Source of the DNA: Cryobacterium sp. HLT2-28
GTDB lineage: Bacteria; Actinomycetota; Actinomycetes; Actinomycetales; Microbacteriaceae
Reading direction: 5' to 3'
DNA: 64,000 bases
Assembly (NCBI RefSeq): GCF_004402495.1
Contig: NZ_SOFH01000002.1
Span: 45,833 to 109,832 of the forward strand
Below, piece after piece: positions 26,261 to 34,922 of this stretch. The position numbers and the translations under genes are program-made. Under the pieces are notes generated by a model, which saw nothing but the letters and a program-made list of their open reading frames with translations, was not told where the DNA came from and ran no database searches. The first letter of the stretch is position 1. Each line of letters starts with the position of its first letter.

Positions 26261-27139
26261 ATGACCGGGGAAACCAGCACCACCGACGGGCGCACGATCG
26301 TGCGGGCCGCCATCACCCAGACCGACTGGACCGGCGACCAGGAATCGATGATCGCCAAGCACGAGGGATTCGTGCGCACGGCGGCCGAGGCCGGCGTGCA
26401 GGTGATCTGCTTCCAGGAGCTCTTCCACGGGCCGTACTTCGGCATCGTGCAGGACCCGAAGTACTACGACTACGCCCAGAGCGTTCCCGGCCCGCTGGTC
26501 GAGCGGTTCCAGAAGCTCGCCGCTGAGCACAAAATGGTGATCGTGCTCCCCGTCTACGAGGAGGAGCAGCCCGGCGTGCTCTACAACACCGCCGCCGTGA
26601 TCGACGCCGACGGCAGCTACCTCGGCAAGTACCGCAAGCACCACATCCCGCACCTGCCCCAGTTCTGGGAGAAGTTCTACTTCCGCCCCGGCAACGGCGA
26701 CTACCCCGTCTTCGACACCATGGTCGGCAGGATCGGCGTCTACATCTGCTACGACAGGCACTTCCCCGAGGGCTGGCGGGTGCTCGGCCTGAACGGCGCC
26801 GAGATCGTCTTCAACCCCTCGGCCACCAAGCCCGGCCTCTCCAACCGGCTCTGGGAGCTCGAGCAGCCGGCCGCCGCGGTCGCCAACCAGTACTACATCG
26901 GTGCGAACAACCGGATCGGCACCGAGAGCCGCGAGTTCGGCGACGAGGCGGTCACCTTCTACGGCAGCTCCTACTTCGTCGACCCGCGCGGCAACTACGT
27001 CGGCGAGGTGGCGTCGACGGATGCCACGGAGATCGTCATCCGCGACCTCGACCTCGGCGTCATCCGCGAGGTGCGCAACTCGTGGCAGTTCTACCGCGAC
27101 CGCCGCCCCGACTCCTACGAGCCGATCGTCGAACCCTGA
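26261..27139 (+). CDS. Beta-ureidopropionase (N-carbamoyl-beta-alanine amidohydrolase)
   Basis: A nitrilase-superfamily hydrolase of 292 residues that releases beta-alanine, CO2 and ammonia from N-carbamoyl-beta-alanine. The catalytic triad is E53 (CFQELF), K126 (YRKHHIP) and C163 (YICYDRHFPE). GGAGG five bases ahead of the ATG at 26261 fixes the start; an ATG 12 bases upstream is rejected because it sits on that site. It is first in the pyrimidine operon, 23 bases from the dihydropyrimidinase gene. Confidence 0.92.
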   Translation: MTGETSTTDGRTIVRAAITQTDWTGDQESMIAKHEGFVRTAAEAGVQVICFQELFHGPYFGIVQDPKYYDYAQSVPGPLVERFQKLAAEHKMVIVLPVYEEEQPGVLYNTAAVIDADGSYLGKYRKHHIPHLPQFWEKFYFRPGNGDYPVFDTMVGRIGVYICYDRHFPEGWRVLGLNGAEIVFNPSATKPGLSNRLWELEQPAAAVANQYYIGANNRIGTESREFGDEAVTFYGSSYFVDPRGNYVGEVASTDATEIVIRDLDLGVIREVRNSWQFYRDRRPDSYEPIVEP

Positions 27140-27162
27140 GCCCGGCCGAATAGGAGCGCACC

Positions 27163-28611
27163 ATGACGACAACCCTCATCACCGGAGGCACCGTTGTGAC
27201 TGCGACCGGCCGGTCCAGAGCCGACGTGCTCATCGACGGCGAGACGATCGCCGCGGTGCTGGCCCCCGGATCACTGCTGCTCGGCGCCGACCTGGCCTCC
27301 GGAGTCGACCGGGTGATCGACGCGACCGGCAAGTACGTGATCCCGGGCGGGATCGACGCGCACACCCACATGCAGCTGCCGTTCGGCGGCACCGCGGCAT
27401 CCGATACCTTCGAGACCGGCACCCGCGCGGCCGCCTGGGGCGGAACCACCACGATCATCGACTTCGCGGTGCAGAGCTACGGCCAGCGCGTCTTCGACGG
27501 ACTCGCCGCGTGGCACGAGAAGGCCGCCGGGAACTGCGCGATCGACTACGGGTTCCACCAGATCATCGGCGACCTCAACGCGGACTCCCTGCAGGCGATG
27601 GACGGGCTGCTCGCCGAGGGGGTCTCCAGCTTCAAACTGTTCATGGCCTACCCGGGCGTCTTCTACTCCGACGACGCGCAGATCCTCAAGGCGATGCAGA
27701 AGTCGGCCGAGACCGGGCTGATGACCATGATGCACGCCGAGAACGGGCCGGCGATCGACGTGCTCGTCGGCCAGCTGCTCGCAGAGGGCAAGACCGACCC
27801 GTACTATCACGGGGTCGCCCGGGCCTGGCAGCTCGAGGAGGAGGCCACCCACCGTGCGATCATGCTCGCCAACCTCACCGGCGCACCGCTCTACGTCGTG
27901 CACGTGAGCGCGAAGCAGGCCGTCGCCCAGCTCGCGGCCGCCCGCGACAACGGCCAGAACGTGTTCGGCGAAACCTGCCCGCAATACCTTTACCTCTCGC
28001 TCGAGGAGAACCTCGGCGCCCCCGGCTTCGAGGGTGCCAAATGGGTGTGTTCGACCCCGCTGCGCTCCCGGGCCGAGGGGCACCAGGAGCACCTCTGGCA
28101 GAGCCTGCGCACGAACGACCTGCAACTGGTCTCCACCGACCACTGCCCGTTCTGCATGAAGGGCCAGAAGGACCTAGGCCTCGGCGACTTCTCCAAAATC
28201 CCGAATGGGATCGGCTCGGTCGAGCACCGCCTCGACCTGCTCTACCAGGGTGTAGTCACCGGCCGGATCTCGCTCGAACGCTGGGTCGAGATCACCTCCA
28301 CCACCCCGGCGCGCATGTTCGGCCTCTACGGGAAGAAGGGTGTGATCCAGCCCGGAGCGGATGCCGACATCGTCGTCTACGACCCGAACGGCCACACCTC
28401 CATCGGCTACGGCACCGACGAGTTCGGCGAGCCGACCGGTCGCAGCCACCACATGAACATGGACCATTCGGCCTGGGAGGGCTACGAGATCGACGGCCAC
28501 GTCGACATCGTGCTCTCCCGCGGAAAGGTCGTCATCGCCGAGAACTCCTACCTCGGGGCCAAAGGCGACGGCCGGTTCGTCAAGCGCGGCCTGAGCCAGT
28601 ACCTCATCTAG
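27163..28611 (+). CDS. Dihydropyrimidinase
   Basis: The enzyme opens dihydrouracil or dihydrothymine to the N-carbamoyl-beta-amino acid. The 482-residue amidohydrolase has the metal-site HTH (H67, H69 in GGIDAHTHMQLP), the carbamylated lysine K158 in SSFKLFMAYPG, MMHAENG, LYVVHVSA and STDHCPF. Length and order match bacterial dihydropyrimidinases rather than allantoinase. Its position after beta-ureidopropionase supports the assignment. AGGAG lies upstream of the ATG. Confidence 0.93.
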   Translation: MTTTLITGGTVVTATGRSRADVLIDGETIAAVLAPGSLLLGADLASGVDRVIDATGKYVIPGGIDAHTHMQLPFGGTAASDTFETGTRAAAWGGTTTIIDFAVQSYGQRVFDGLAAWHEKAAGNCAIDYGFHQIIGDLNADSLQAMDGLLAEGVSSFKLFMAYPGVFYSDDAQILKAMQKSAETGLMTMMHAENGPAIDVLVGQLLAEGKTDPYYHGVARAWQLEEEATHRAIMLANLTGAPLYVVHVSAKQAVAQLAAARDNGQNVFGETCPQYLYLSLEENLGAPGFEGAKWVCSTPLRSRAEGHQEHLWQSLRTNDLQLVSTDHCPFCMKGQKDLGLGDFSKIPNGIGSVEHRLDLLYQGVVTGRISLERWVEITSTTPARMFGLYGKKGVIQPGADADIVVYDPNGHTSIGYGTDEFGEPTGRSHHMNMDHSAWEGYEIDGHVDIVLSRGKVVIAENSYLGAKGDGRFVKRGLSQYLI

Positions 28612-28624
28612 GGCAGGGGACAGC

Positions 28625-29641
28625 ATGGATTTCGGAGCAGTACTCCAGACCAACCCGCCGTCGGCCCGCGTCGTGCAACTCGCCCAGCTCGCCGAGGTGC
28701 ACGGCTTCAGCCACGTCTGGACCTTCGACTCGCACCTGCTCTGGCAGGAGCCCTATGTGATCCACAGCCGCATCCTCGCCGAGACCCGCAAGATCATGGT
28801 CGGCCCGATGGTGACCAACCCGGCCACCCGGGACTGGACCGTGACGGCGTCGACCTACGCCACCCTGAACGAAATGTACGGCAACCGCACCATCTGCGGC
28901 ATCGGCCGCGGCGACTCCGCGGTGCGGGTCACCAACGGGGCACCCACCACGCTGAAGACGCTGCGCGAATCGATCCACGTCATCCGTGAACTGGCGAATT
29001 CGCGGGCGGTGGAGCACAACGGCGCCACCCTCCGGTTCCCGTGGAGCACGGGCTCCAGCCTCGAGGTGTGGGTGGCCGCCTACGGGCCGCTCGCGCTCAA
29101 GCTCGCCGGCGAGGTCGGCGACGGCTTCATCCTGCAGATGGCCGACCTCGACGTGGCCGAGTGGATGATCGGCACCGTGCGAGAGGCCGCGGCGAACGCG
29201 GGACGCGACCCGGAGTCGATCACCTTCTGCGTCGCCGCGCCGATGTACATCGGCGACGACTGGGAGCACATGCGCAACCAGTGCCGGTGGTTCGGCGGCA
29301 TGGTCGGCAACCACGTCGCCGACATCGTCGCCAAGTACGGCACCGACTCCCCCGTGCCCAAGGCCCTCACCGACTACATCGCCGGCCGCAGCGGCTACGA
29401 CTACAACCAGCACGGCCGAGCCGGCAACACGCATGCCGACTTCGTGCCCGACGAGATCGTGGACCGGTTCTGCCTGCTCGGCACGTCGAAGGACCACATC
29501 GAGAAGCTGCAGGCCCTCAAGGAACTCGGGGTCGACCAGTTCGCCGGCTACCTCCAGCACGACAACAAGGAGGAGACCCTGCGGGTCTACGGAGAGACCG
29601 TGATCCCTGCCCTCACCGACCCGATCGTGGCGAAGCTGTGA
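28625..29641 (+). CDS. LLM-class oxidoreductase of the pyrimidine operon (TIGR03842-like)
   Basis: A 338-residue luciferase-like TIM barrel: VWTFDSHLLWQEPYVIHSRI, TICGIGRGDSAVRV and AAYGPLALKLAGEVGDGFIL are the flavin/F420-pocket parts. Such proteins are named F420-dependent, but members occur in organisms without F420, so the cofactor (F420 or FMN) is open. It lies 13 bases after dihydropyrimidinase and overlaps the permease start (GTGA). Since no dihydropyrimidine dehydrogenase gene is present, a role in the uracil/dihydrouracil redox step is a hypothesis. Confidence 0.85.
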   Translation: MDFGAVLQTNPPSARVVQLAQLAEVHGFSHVWTFDSHLLWQEPYVIHSRILAETRKIMVGPMVTNPATRDWTVTASTYATLNEMYGNRTICGIGRGDSAVRVTNGAPTTLKTLRESIHVIRELANSRAVEHNGATLRFPWSTGSSLEVWVAAYGPLALKLAGEVGDGFILQMADLDVAEWMIGTVREAAANAGRDPESITFCVAAPMYIGDDWEHMRNQCRWFGGMVGNHVADIVAKYGTDSPVPKALTDYIAGRSGYDYNQHGRAGNTHADFVPDEIVDRFCLLGTSKDHIEKLQALKELGVDQFAGYLQHDNKEETLRVYGETVIPALTDPIVAKL

Positions 29642-30507
29642 CTGCGCCCCGCCGGTTCATCGTCGGCGCGCTCGGGCTGGTGCTGCTCGCCGGGCTCTGG
29701 GAGCTCTACAAGCTGCTCGGCCCGGCGGACGGCGTCGTGCTCGCCGGCGTCACCGTGCTGCCGCGCACCAGCGACCTGGCCATGCCGCACCTCTGGGTGA
29801 TGGCCGGGCGGGCGCTCGAACCGGTCACCGGCGCCGGCAACGCCATGCCGCTCTGGCAGGCCGTCGTCGACGCCTCCCTGTTCACCCTCGGCATCTCCGC
29901 GGTCGGCTGGCTCGTCGGCGTCACCGTCGGCCTCGCCCTGGCGCTCCTGATGCATCGGTTCCGGCTGGCCGAGGCGGCCGTGCTGCCCTGGATCATCCTC
30001 AGCCAGACCGTGCCCCTGATCGCCCTGGCCCCGCTCGTGCGGCGCTGGGGAACCCAGATCCAGTTCGGCGCCTTCAGCTGGGAGAGCTGGATGTCGGTGG
30101 CCCTGATCGCCTCCTACCTCGCATTCTTCCCGGTCTCGGTCGGCGCCCTCCGGGGCCTCGGCTCACCCGACGCCAACCACGTCGACCTGATGCACTGCTA
30201 CTCCGCCGGCTGGTGGAAGACCCTCTGGCGGCTGCGGCTGCCGGCGAGCGTCGGCTACCTGCTGCCCGCGTTGCGCCTCGCCGCGGCCAGCGCCGTGATC
30301 GGCAGCGTCGTCGCCGAGGTGTCGATCGGGCTCCGCGGCGGCATCGGCCGGATGATCGTCGAATACGCCGGCGCGGCCGGCGGCGACCCAGGCAAACCGT
30401 GGGCGCCGATCTTCGGCTCGGTGCTCGTCGGGCTCGTCGCCGCCGGGTTCGTCGGGCTGATCGGGCTCGGCCTCCGCCGGTTCCGGCGCGGGGAGGTCGC
30501 GGCGTGA
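29638..30507 (+). CDS. ABC transporter permease (SsuC/ThiX type), pyrimidine operon
   Basis: A 289-residue protein with six membrane helices and the binding-protein-dependent permease loop around DLMHCYSAGWWKTLWRLRLP, which contacts the ATPase. The GTG overlaps the previous stop by four bases. Together with the next three genes it forms an importer of the NMT1/nitrate-taurine class. The operon suggests a pyrimidine or its degradation product as cargo, which is inference. Confidence 0.85.
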   Translation: MTAPRRFIVGALGLVLLAGLWELYKLLGPADGVVLAGVTVLPRTSDLAMPHLWVMAGRALEPVTGAGNAMPLWQAVVDASLFTLGISAVGWLVGVTVGLALALLMHRFRLAEAAVLPWIILSQTVPLIALAPLVRRWGTQIQFGAFSWESWMSVALIASYLAFFPVSVGALRGLGSPDANHVDLMHCYSAGWWKTLWRLRLPASVGYLLPALRLAAASAVIGSVVAEVSIGLRGGIGRMIVEYAGAAGGDPGKPWAPIFGSVLVGLVAAGFVGLIGLGLRRFRRGEVAA

Positions 30508-31352
30508 GCGCGCCGGAACCGACCCCGCTGCCCGGCAGGAGGGCCGCGAGCCTGGCCGTGGACGTGCGCGGGGTGAGCCGTGTGTTCGCCGGCCGGAAGG
30601 GGGCATCCGTCACGGCCCTCGACTCCGTCAGCCTCACCGTGGCGCCCGGCGAGTTCGTCTCCCTGATCGGGCCGAGCGGCTGCGGCAAGAGCACCCTGCT
30701 GCGGCTGATCGCCGACCTCGACACCCCGACCACGGGCGAGATCCGGGTCTTCGGCAAACCGGCCAGGCAGGCCAGGATCGACCAGGACTACGGCATCGCC
30801 TTCCAGCAGGCCGGGCTGCTGCCCTGGCGCACCGTCAGCGGGAACATCGAACTGCCGCTCGAGCTGCACGGCGCCGACCGGGCGGCCCGTCGCACCCGCG
30901 CGGCCGAGCTGATCGAGCTGGTCGGGCTGTCGGAGTTCGCGGGCCACTACCCCGACCAGCTCTCCGGCGGCATGCAGCAGCGGGTGGCGATCGCCCGGTC
31001 GCTCGCGGAGAGCCCGAGCCTGCTGCTGATGGACGAACCGTTCGGCGCCCTCGACGAGATGACCCGGGAGCGGATGCAGAACGAGCTCGTGCGGATTTGC
31101 GCAGAGACGAGCGCCGCCGTGGTGTTCGTCACCCACTCCATTCCCGAGGCCGTCTTCCTCTCCAACCGGGTCGTCGTGTTGGAGCCGCGGCCGGGCCGCA
31201 TCCGCGACGTCCTCCGGGTCGGCCTCGGCGAGACCGGGGAGCGCGGCGAGACCCTGCGCGAAGACGAGGAGTTCTTCCACGCCGTCAGCCAGGTGCGCGA
31301 GCTGCTGCACGGCGAGGCCCCCGCCGGGGCGAGGGGGGCCGAGGCCCGGTGA
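30504..31352 (+). CDS. ABC transporter ATP-binding protein, pyrimidine operon
   Basis: A 282-residue ATPase of the SsuB/TauB type: Walker A GPSGCGKST, Q-loop FQQAGLLPWRTV, signature LSGGMQQRVAIARSL, Walker B LLLMDEPFGALDE and the H-loop VTHSIPEAVFLS. All catalytic residues are intact. The GTG overlaps the permease stop by four bases and GGGGAGG precedes it. Confidence 0.92.
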   Translation: MSAPEPTPLPGRRAASLAVDVRGVSRVFAGRKGASVTALDSVSLTVAPGEFVSLIGPSGCGKSTLLRLIADLDTPTTGEIRVFGKPARQARIDQDYGIAFQQAGLLPWRTVSGNIELPLELHGADRAARRTRAAELIELVGLSEFAGHYPDQLSGGMQQRVAIARSLAESPSLLLMDEPFGALDEMTRERMQNELVRICAETSAAVVFVTHSIPEAVFLSNRVVVLEPRPGRIRDVLRVGLGETGERGETLREDEEFFHAVSQVRELLHGEAPAGARGAEAR

Positions 31353-32167
31353 GCCAGGCATCCGTTCGGCAAGGCGGCGCCGGGCAGGCCCGCGCCAGGC
31401 AGGGCGGCGCCGGCGGGCCGGTGCGCACCGTGCTGGCGCCGATCCTGCTGGGCGTGGCCGTCGTGCTGCTCTGGCAGGGGGCGGTCACCCTGCTCGCCAT
31501 CAAGCCGTTCATCCTGCCCGGGCCGCTGACGATCGCCGGCCAGTTCGGCGCGAACCTGCAGAACGTGGCCAACGGGATGTTCACCACCGGCCGGAACGCT
31601 CTCATCGGACTCCTGATCGGCACCGTGCTCGGGGTGCTGCTGGCGATCCTCGCCGCGCTCATGCGGCTGCTCGACGAAATGGCCGCGCCGATCGTCGCCG
31701 CCATCGCGGTCGTGCCGATCGTGGCGCTGGCCCCCGTGCTCTACACGATGTACGGCGCCGGCGCCGAGACCGCCCGGCAGTTCGTGGCGGCGCTCGCCGT
31801 GTTCGTGCCCGTGTACTTCAACACCCTCAAGGGGCTCCGGCAGGTGCGCCCCGTGCACCGCGACCTGATGCGGTCGTATGCGGCCACCAACTGGCAGGCC
31901 ACCCGCACCGTGACCCTGCCGACCGCGCTGCCATTCGTGTTCACCGGCCTGCGGATCGCCTCCTCCCTTGCCGTCATCTCGGCGCTGATCGCCGAGTACT
32001 TCGGCGGCCCGGTCGGCGGCCTCGGCAAGTCGATCACCTCGTCGGCGTCGAGCAGCAACTACGGGCTGGCCTGGGCGTACGTGCTGGGCTCGATCCTGCT
32101 CGGCCTCCTCTTCTATTCCGCAGCGCTCATCGTCGAGAAGCTCGTCACCCGCCGGTCAGGCGGATAG
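31349..32167 (+). CDS. Second ABC transporter permease, pyrimidine operon
   Basis: A 272-residue permease with six helices; the coupling loop is around DLMRSYAATNWQATRTVTLP. A Gly/Gln/Ala-rich duplicated stretch (RQGGAGQAR type) precedes the first helix. Its GTG overlaps the ATPase stop by four bases. Two different permease genes imply a heterodimeric channel. Confidence 0.87.
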   Translation: MSQASVRQGGAGQARARQGGAGGPVRTVLAPILLGVAVVLLWQGAVTLLAIKPFILPGPLTIAGQFGANLQNVANGMFTTGRNALIGLLIGTVLGVLLAILAALMRLLDEMAAPIVAAIAVVPIVALAPVLYTMYGAGAETARQFVAALAVFVPVYFNTLKGLRQVRPVHRDLMRSYAATNWQATRTVTLPTALPFVFTGLRIASSLAVISALIAEYFGGPVGGLGKSITSSASSSNYGLAWAYVLGSILLGLLFYSAALIVEKLVTRRSGG

Positions 32168-32251
32168 GCGTCCGCCGCGTGCGCGCGGCGGTCGAAGCGC
32201 CACGACGCACCATCCACAACACAGTCAGGCAACCACTTCACGGAGGTAGAC

Positions 32252-33403
32252 ATGAAACACCGCACACGATGGCTGGGCACGATGGGCGCCCTCGCCGCCA
32301 CCAGCGCCCTCGTCCTCACCGGCTGCAGCACCGGGACCACATCGACGACGTCGACCTCGGGTTCCGGCGTGGACCTCGTCCCGATCACCCTGCAGCTGCA
32401 GTGGGTCGCCCAGGCCCAGTTCGCCGGCTACTACGCGGCCGTCGACCAGGGCTTCTACAAAGACGAGGGGCTAGACGTCACCATCGCCGAGGGCGCCGCG
32501 GACATCGTGCCGCAGGACGTCCTCGCCGCCGGCGATGCCGACTACGCCATCTCCTGGGTGCCCAAGGTGCTCGGCTCCATCGAACAGGGCGCCGACATCA
32601 CCGACGTCGCCCAGATCTTCGAACGCAGCGCCACCACCCAGATCTCGTTCAAGGACAAGGGCATCACCTCGCCCGCCGACCTCAAGGGCAAGAACGTCGG
32701 CAGCTGGGGCTACGGCAACGAGTGGGAGCTCTTCGCCGGGATGCAGAAGAGTGGGGTGCAGGTGGGCGACATCAGCCTCGTGCAGCAGGCCTTCGACATG
32801 AACGGATTCCTCTCCGGGGACATCGACGCGGCCCAGGCCATGACCTACAACGAATACGCCCAGGTGCTCGAGACCAAGAACCCGAAGACGGGGGAGCTCT
32901 ACCAGCCCTCCGACCTCAATGTGATCGACTGGAATGACGAGGGCACGGCCATGCTGCAGGATGCGATCTGGGCCGACGCCGGAAAGCTCGCCTCCGACAA
33001 GGACTACGCCGCCAACACGGTCAAGTTCATCAAGGCGTCGATCAAGGGCTGGATCTACGCGGCCACCGACCCGGAGCAGGCGGCCGGGATCGTCACCGCT
33101 GCCGGGTCGCAGCTGCCGGCGGGACACCAGCTCTGGATGACCAACGAGGTCAACAAGCTGATCTGGCCGTCCACAAACGGGGTCGGCCTGATCGACGCGG
33201 CCGCCTGGAAGAACACCGTCGACATCGCGATGAACACCAAGAACGAGACCGGTGCCACCATCATCACCGCCGAACCGCCCAAGACGGCGTACTCGAATGA
33301 GTACGTGCAGAAGGCGCTCGACGAGCTGAAGGCGGACGGCGTCGACGTGATGGGCGCCGGCTGGAAGCCGATCACGGTCACGCTCACCGAGGGCGGCAAG
33401 TAG
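32252..33403 (+). CDS. NMT1/THI5-like substrate-binding lipoprotein, pyrimidine operon
   Basis: The 383-residue protein has a lipobox LTGC (Cys25) and the NMT1 domain start TLQLQWVAQAQFAGYYAAVD with KDEGLDVTI, as in binding proteins for thiamine pyrimidine precursors, riboflavin-like compounds or taurine. GGAGG precedes the ATG. The 84-base gap before it holds only the leader. A perfect 17-bp hairpin after the stop marks the end of the transporter part of the operon. Confidence 0.9.
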   Translation: MKHRTRWLGTMGALAATSALVLTGCSTGTTSTTSTSGSGVDLVPITLQLQWVAQAQFAGYYAAVDQGFYKDEGLDVTIAEGAADIVPQDVLAAGDADYAISWVPKVLGSIEQGADITDVAQIFERSATTQISFKDKGITSPADLKGKNVGSWGYGNEWELFAGMQKSGVQVGDISLVQQAFDMNGFLSGDIDAAQAMTYNEYAQVLETKNPKTGELYQPSDLNVIDWNDEGTAMLQDAIWADAGKLASDKDYAANTVKFIKASIKGWIYAATDPEQAAGIVTAAGSQLPAGHQLWMTNEVNKLIWPSTNGVGLIDAAAWKNTVDIAMNTKNETGATIITAEPPKTAYSNEYVQKALDELKADGVDVMGAGWKPITVTLTEGGK

Positions 33404-33435
33404 GCTCGCCCCACCGCCACTCAACGCCTCTCACC

Positions 33436-33472
33436 GCTGGGCCGGGTGGTCCACCGGACCACCCGGCCCAGC
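33436..33472 (+). terminator. Strong hairpin after the importer genes
   Basis: GCTGGGCCGGGTGGTCC pairs perfectly over 17 bases with its complement around an ACC loop. No T-run follows; it may terminate or protect the upstream message. Confidence 0.7.
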
Positions 33473-33478
33473 TCCCGA

Positions 33479-33530
33479 CCTTCACTCCACGCATTTCCTT
33501 CACTCCACGCAATTTCCTTCACTCAACGCA
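33479..33530. repeat. Three tandem copies of a CCTTCACTCCACGCATTT-like unit
   Basis: The copies start at 33479, 33497 and 33516 (18-19 base period); the third is diverged and runs into the leader of the aminotransferase gene. The A/T-rich steps give an in-phase array suited to a regulator or to a stacked translation leader. Confidence 0.8.
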
Positions 33531-33549
33531 GAGAAAGAACACGATATTC

Positions 33550-34869
33550 GTGAATGACACCACCGCCGCCAGCCTGAACGACCCCGCCTACGAGCTGGAC
33601 CGGGCCTACGTCTTCCATTCCTGGTCGGCGCAGGCCGCCCTCGCACCGCTCGTGATCGCGGGCGGCAAGGGGTCCCGGGTCTGGGACTACGACGGGCGCA
33701 GCTACCTGGACTTCTCCAGCCAGCTTGTCAACGTGAACATCGGCCACCAGCATCCGGCCGTGACCCAGGCGATCATCGACCAGGCCGGCACGCTCGCCAC
33801 CGTCGCGCCGTCGACCGCGAACCTGATGCGCGGCGAGGCCGCCAAACGCATCGTCGACCGCGCCCCGGCCCGCTTCAACAAGGTCTTCTTCACCAACGGC
33901 GGGGCGGATGCGATCGAGAACGCGATCCGGCTGGCCCGGCTGCACACCGGGCGGGACAAGGTGCTCTCCACCTACCGCTCGTACCACGGCAACACCGGGG
34001 CGGCGATCGTGGCGACCGGCGACTGGCGGCGCATCCCGAACGAATTCGCGCGCGGGCACGTTCACTTCTTCGGCCCGTACCTCTACCGCAGCGAGTTCTG
34101 GGCGACGACGCCCGAGCAGGAGTCGGAGCGTGCGCTGCGCCACCTCGAACGCATGATCCAGAGCGAAGGGCCGACCACGATCGCGGCCGTGCTGCTCGAA
34201 TCGATCCCCGGCACGGCCGGGGTGCTCATGCCGCCGCCCGGCTACCTGGCCGGGGTGCGCGCGCTCTGCGACCGCTACGGGATCCTCCTGATCCTGGACG
34301 AGGTGATGGCCGGCTTCGGGCGCACCGGGCGGTGGTTCGCGTTCGAGGGCTTCGACGTGACCCCCGACCTGATCGCCTTCGCCAAGGGCGTCAACTCCGG
34401 CTATGTGCCCACCGGCGGGGTGATCATCTCCGAGTCGATCGCGAACGACTTCGAGACCACGGTCTTCCCCGGTGGGCTCACCTACAGCGGGCATCCGCTC
34501 GCGATGGCCTCGATCGTGGCCGCCCTCGACGCCATGGAGAACGAGGGCATCGTCGCCAACGCGGCCCGGATCGGGCGAGACCGGCTCGCGCCGGGCCTCG
34601 CGGAGCTGGCGGAGAAGCACCCGATCATCGGCGAGGTGCGCGGCGAGGGCGTGTTCTGGGCGCTGGAGCTCGTGGCCGACCGGGGCACCCGGGCACCGCT
34701 GAGCGGCGTCGTGATGGGCCGGATCAAGGCCGAGCTGCTCGCCCGCAACCTCCTGCCCTTCCTCGCCGACAACCGGATCCATGTCGTGCCGCCGTGCGTG
34801 GTCACCGACGACGAGGTCGCCGAGGCCCTCGCCATCTACGACGAGGTCCTCAGCCTCGACCTGCTCTGA
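33550..34869 (+). CDS. Class III aminotransferase, probable beta-alanine transaminase
   Basis: A 439-residue fold-type I PLP enzyme with the lysine K279 in IAFAKGVNSGYVPTGG, FTNGGADAIENAIRLAR and LILDEVMAGFGRTG. It is placed between release of beta-alanine and the semialdehyde dehydrogenase, so beta-alanine to malonate semialdehyde is the likely reaction. The GTG start has a weak GAGAAAGAA upstream. An omega-amino acid with another chain length is possible. Confidence 0.88.
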   Translation: MNDTTAASLNDPAYELDRAYVFHSWSAQAALAPLVIAGGKGSRVWDYDGRSYLDFSSQLVNVNIGHQHPAVTQAIIDQAGTLATVAPSTANLMRGEAAKRIVDRAPARFNKVFFTNGGADAIENAIRLARLHTGRDKVLSTYRSYHGNTGAAIVATGDWRRIPNEFARGHVHFFGPYLYRSEFWATTPEQESERALRHLERMIQSEGPTTIAAVLLESIPGTAGVLMPPPGYLAGVRALCDRYGILLILDEVMAGFGRTGRWFAFEGFDVTPDLIAFAKGVNSGYVPTGGVIISESIANDFETTVFPGGLTYSGHPLAMASIVAALDAMENEGIVANAARIGRDRLAPGLAELAEKHPIIGEVRGEGVFWALELVADRGTRAPLSGVVMGRIKAELLARNLLPFLADNRIHVVPPCVVTDDEVAEALAIYDEVLSLDLL

Positions 34870-34922
34870 CCTGCCCGCCGCCGGCTCACCCACACCCACT
34901 CGACGAAGAGAAACGAAGGACA

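Noticed and set aside
33479..33530. CRISPR-like short array
   Set aside because: The repeats are contiguous without unique spacers and no cas genes are near; it is a tandem repeat.
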